From Geodermatophilus chilensis (GTDB taxonomy: Bacteria; Actinomycetota; Actinomycetes; Mycobacteriales; Geodermatophilaceae), in contig NZ_NVPT01000044.1 of NCBI RefSeq assembly GCF_002802985.1, positions 1-32,989 on the forward strand: a stretch of 32,989 nt of DNA. Direction: 5' to 3'. The position numbers and the translations under genes were made by a program. Below the pieces are notes generated by a model, which saw only the letters and a list, made by a program, of their open reading frames with translations, had not been told where the DNA came from and ran no database searches. Positions 31,412 through 32,989 of the stretch are shown here, one piece after another (position 1 is the stretch's first letter; every line of letters starts with the position of its first letter).

Positions 31412-32137
31412 GTGACGCCGGGACGGGACACGCGGTCGGACGACGGCGAGCTGCTCGCCCTGCTGGCATCGGGGAGGGACCTCAGCGCCTTCCTCGACGA
31501 GCTGGTGCACCTGGCCGCACGGCAGATCCCCCACGCCGAGGCCTGCGGGCTGACCCTGAACCGCGACGCCACGGGGATGACCGTGGCCAGCACCGGGCCG
31601 CTGGCCGAGCGGGCCGACGAGCGGCAGTACGAGGTGGAGACCGGCCCGTGCCTGTACTCGATGCGCACCGGCACGGTCGTGCGCGTCGACGACATGGCCG
31701 CCGAGGACCGCTGGGCCCCCTACCCGGCGCGGGCCGTCGAGCTCGGCATCCGGTCGTCGCTGTCGCTGCCGCTGGTGGTCGAGGGCCGCAACAGCGGTGC
31801 GCTGAACCTCTACGCCACCGAGCCGGAGGTGTTCGGCGCCGACGACGAGGCGATCGGTGCCCGCTGGGCCGGACAGGCCACCGGTGCGCTCACCGTGGCG
31901 CTGCGGCTCGCCGACAGCGACCACCGCGCCGAGTCGCTGCTCGGCGGCCTGGACACCCGGGCCACCATCGGCCAGGCGGTGGGCCTCCTCATGGCACAGG
32001 AACGGTGCACCGCCGACCAGGCCTTCGACCTGCTGCGGATCGCCTCGCAGCGGCGCAACGTCAAGCTCCGCGACGTCGCCGCGGGCGTCGTCAGCGCGTT
32101 CGAGGAGTGCCTGGCCGACCGGCGCGAGCGCTGGTGA
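31412..32137 (+). CDS. GAF-ANTAR domain regulator (RNA-binding antiterminator family)
   Basis: 241-residue cytosolic regulator. The GAF sensor (about 20-155) includes HAEACGLTLNRD, VETGPCLYSMRTGTVVRVDDMAAEDRWAPY, ELGIRSSLSLPLVVEGRNSGALNLYA. The C-terminal ANTAR three-helix domain (about 175-232) reads RATIGQAVGLLMAQERCTADQAFDLLRIASQRRNVKLRDVAAGVV. ANTAR proteins bind paired hairpins in nascent RNA and block termination; EutV controls ethanolamine genes this way in Firmicutes. Here it lies divergent to permease-eutB-eutC, 202 bases away, so a similar role is plausible but unproven. GTG 31412 is preceded by a weak GAGGA box. Confidence 0.88.
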   Translation: MTPGRDTRSDDGELLALLASGRDLSAFLDELVHLAARQIPHAEACGLTLNRDATGMTVASTGPLAERADERQYEVETGPCLYSMRTGTVVRVDDMAAEDRWAPYPARAVELGIRSSLSLPLVVEGRNSGALNLYATEPEVFGADDEAIGARWAGQATGALTVALRLADSDHRAESLLGGLDTRATIGQAVGLLMAQERCTADQAFDLLRIASQRRNVKLRDVAAGVVSAFEECLADRRERW

Positions 32138-32149
32138 CCGGACGCCGCC

Positions 32150-32970
32150 TCAGAGGCCGTGCCAGCGACCGTCCTTGGCGTTGCGCTCCTGCCGCGGGGT
32201 GAACACGTTGCCCTCGCTGGGCGGTGCGCCGTCCCCCGCCAGGGCGAACACCCTGAACAGCGGCCCGACCAGCGCGTCGTAGACCGCCGGCAGCAGCCGG
32301 AAGCCGGCGATGACGACCGGGTTGGCGAACCCGGACTGCACCAGCCGCCGGGGCCGGTCCAGCCGGACCATCACGGCGCGGGCCACCCGCTCCGGCGAGT
32401 AGACCGGGGGCGGCGGCCGGCCGGTGCTGCCGGCCCACGTCGCGCCCTGGTAGTAGATCGGGGTGTTCACCCCGCCGGGGGCGACGGCGGAGACGTGCAC
32501 GTCCGGCGCGTCCCGGGTCTCCTGCTGCAGCGTGCGGACCAGCCCCAGCTGCCCCCACTTGGCCGCCACGTAGCTGCCCATCAGCGGCGCGGTCACCGAG
32601 GCCAGCAGCGAGCTGACGACGACGAGGTGCCCGGCGCCCTGGCGGCGGAACACCGGCAGCGCGGTGCGCGCGACGTTGGCGGTGCCGTGCAGGGCGGTGT
32701 CCACGACGGCCTCGAACACCTCGCGCGGCACGTCCTCGATCCGGCCGTAGGCCATGGTCTGCGCCGCGTGGACGACGGCGTCGAGCCGGCCGCGGCGCGC
32801 GACGGCGGTCTCCACCGCCCGCTGCACGGCGTCGGCGTCGGCGACGTCGGCCGGGCAGACCAGGACGTCGGCCGCCCCCTTCCCGCGGGCCTCGGCGGCG
32901 GTCTCCTCCAGGGCCTCACGCCCCCGGGCGACGAGCACCAGCCGGGCGCCCCGGGCGGCGAGGGTGTGCA
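32150..32970 (-). CDS. Short-chain dehydrogenase/reductase, N-terminally truncated by the contig end
   Basis: NAD(P)-dependent SDR of the classical type, about 273 residues present. The beginning (LAARGARLVLVARGREAL) is the end of the first Rossmann helix; the TGxxxGIG cofactor motif should lie just outside. Present are VCPADVADADAVQRAVE (Asp-Val after strand 3), DAVVHAAQTMAYG (variant of the NNAG motif), VVSSLLASVTAPLMGSYVAAKWGQLGLV (catalytic Ser, Tyr and Lys) and VSAVAPGGVNTPIY. The C-terminal part resembles SDRs of unknown substrate. Bases 32971-32989 are adapter and not part of the gene. It converges on the ANTAR gene (12 bases between stops). Confidence 0.9.
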
Positions 32971-32989
32971 CTGTCCCCTATACACATCT
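32971..32989 (-). other. Tn5 mosaic-end (transposase library adapter) remnant
   Basis: The minus strand reads AGATGTGTATAGGGGACAG, against the 19-bp Tn5 mosaic end AGATGTGTATAAGAGACAG: 17 of 19 positions agree, with both mismatches A to G. It occupies the last bases exactly and is AT-rich next to a 70+% GC gene. Almost certainly untrimmed library sequence, not genome. Confidence 0.9.

Noticed and set aside
31209-31412. Canonical ANTAR paired-hairpin target with hexanucleotide loops (A at loop position 1, G at position 4)
   Set aside because: The two clear hairpins have 3- and 11-base loops, and I could not find a pair with suitable six-base loops in the leader.
1-32989. tRNA, rRNA, transposase or integrase genes
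   Set aside because: Read for these on both strands by eye and found none that I could support.

Overview
The window is a very GC-rich stretch with start codons often GTG, Shine-Dalgarno boxes of the AGGAGG type and many 4-base stop/start overlaps. A DUF222/HNH endonuclease relic, a mycothiol-ligase-like (MshC/CysRS) enzyme, a fused CydDC exporter and abundant FCD-type GntR regulators point to a high-GC actinobacterium. My best guess is Geodermatophilaceae (Blastococcus, Geodermatophilus, Modestobacter type), inferred from gene content only. It looks like a whole draft contig: both ends cut genes, and the last 19 bases match the Tn5 mosaic-end library adapter at 17 of 19 positions. I see no rRNA, tRNA, CRISPR array or transposase.

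Layout. 1-2910: C-terminal part of a medium-chain quinone reductase, pyridoxal kinase (pdxY, minus) and an MshC/CysRS-like ligase. 2926-4577: a dead DUF222/HNH gene with one nonsense codon and three frameshifts. 4835-12250: a respiration block, with a BlaR-like M56 protease and BlaI-type repressor (minus) divergent from cydA-cydB-cydDC (cytochrome bd oxidase and its ABC exporter); two near-identical palindromes lie in the shared control region. 12375-14261: four small genes of unknown or general function. 14265-20357: a catabolic cluster with an RraA-like aldolase, two FCD-GntR regulators, an MFS carrier, an isocitrate/isopropylmalate-type dehydrogenase, a cupin, an ABM monooxygenase-like protein and an Ldh2-type dehydrogenase. 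20498-26894: a universal stress protein, then a CitA/DctS-type sensor kinase and response regulator (minus) divergent from a tripartite tricarboxylate transporter (tctC-tctB-tctA). 27150-31209: a broken SnoaL/NTF2-like gene, then an ethanolamine operon (permease, eutB, eutC; minus). 31412-32137: a divergent GAF-ANTAR regulator. 32150-32970: a truncated short-chain dehydrogenase.

How it fits together. The kinase/regulator pair probably senses an extracytoplasmic carboxylate and switches on the TctCBA importer. The dehydrogenases, aldolase and GntR repressors next door look like the pathway that would consume a hydroxy-di/tricarboxylate. BlaI/BlaR is placed to control cytochrome bd, and the GAF-ANTAR protein is placed to control ethanolamine use.

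The most unusual structures are not classical genes. (i) Four tandem copies of a 77-bp unit each carry a ribosome-binding site and a 26-residue mini-ORF, chained by GTGA overlaps into the sensor-kinase start. (ii) A family of three intergenic hairpins shares an identical 10-nt loop (GAGCCTGCGA) while the stems vary with pairing kept; all three sit between convergent genes. (iii) A 63-bp palindromic element sits in frame inside the CydD-CydC linker. (iv) A 9-bp hairpin sequesters the ribosome-binding site of the ethanolamine permease.
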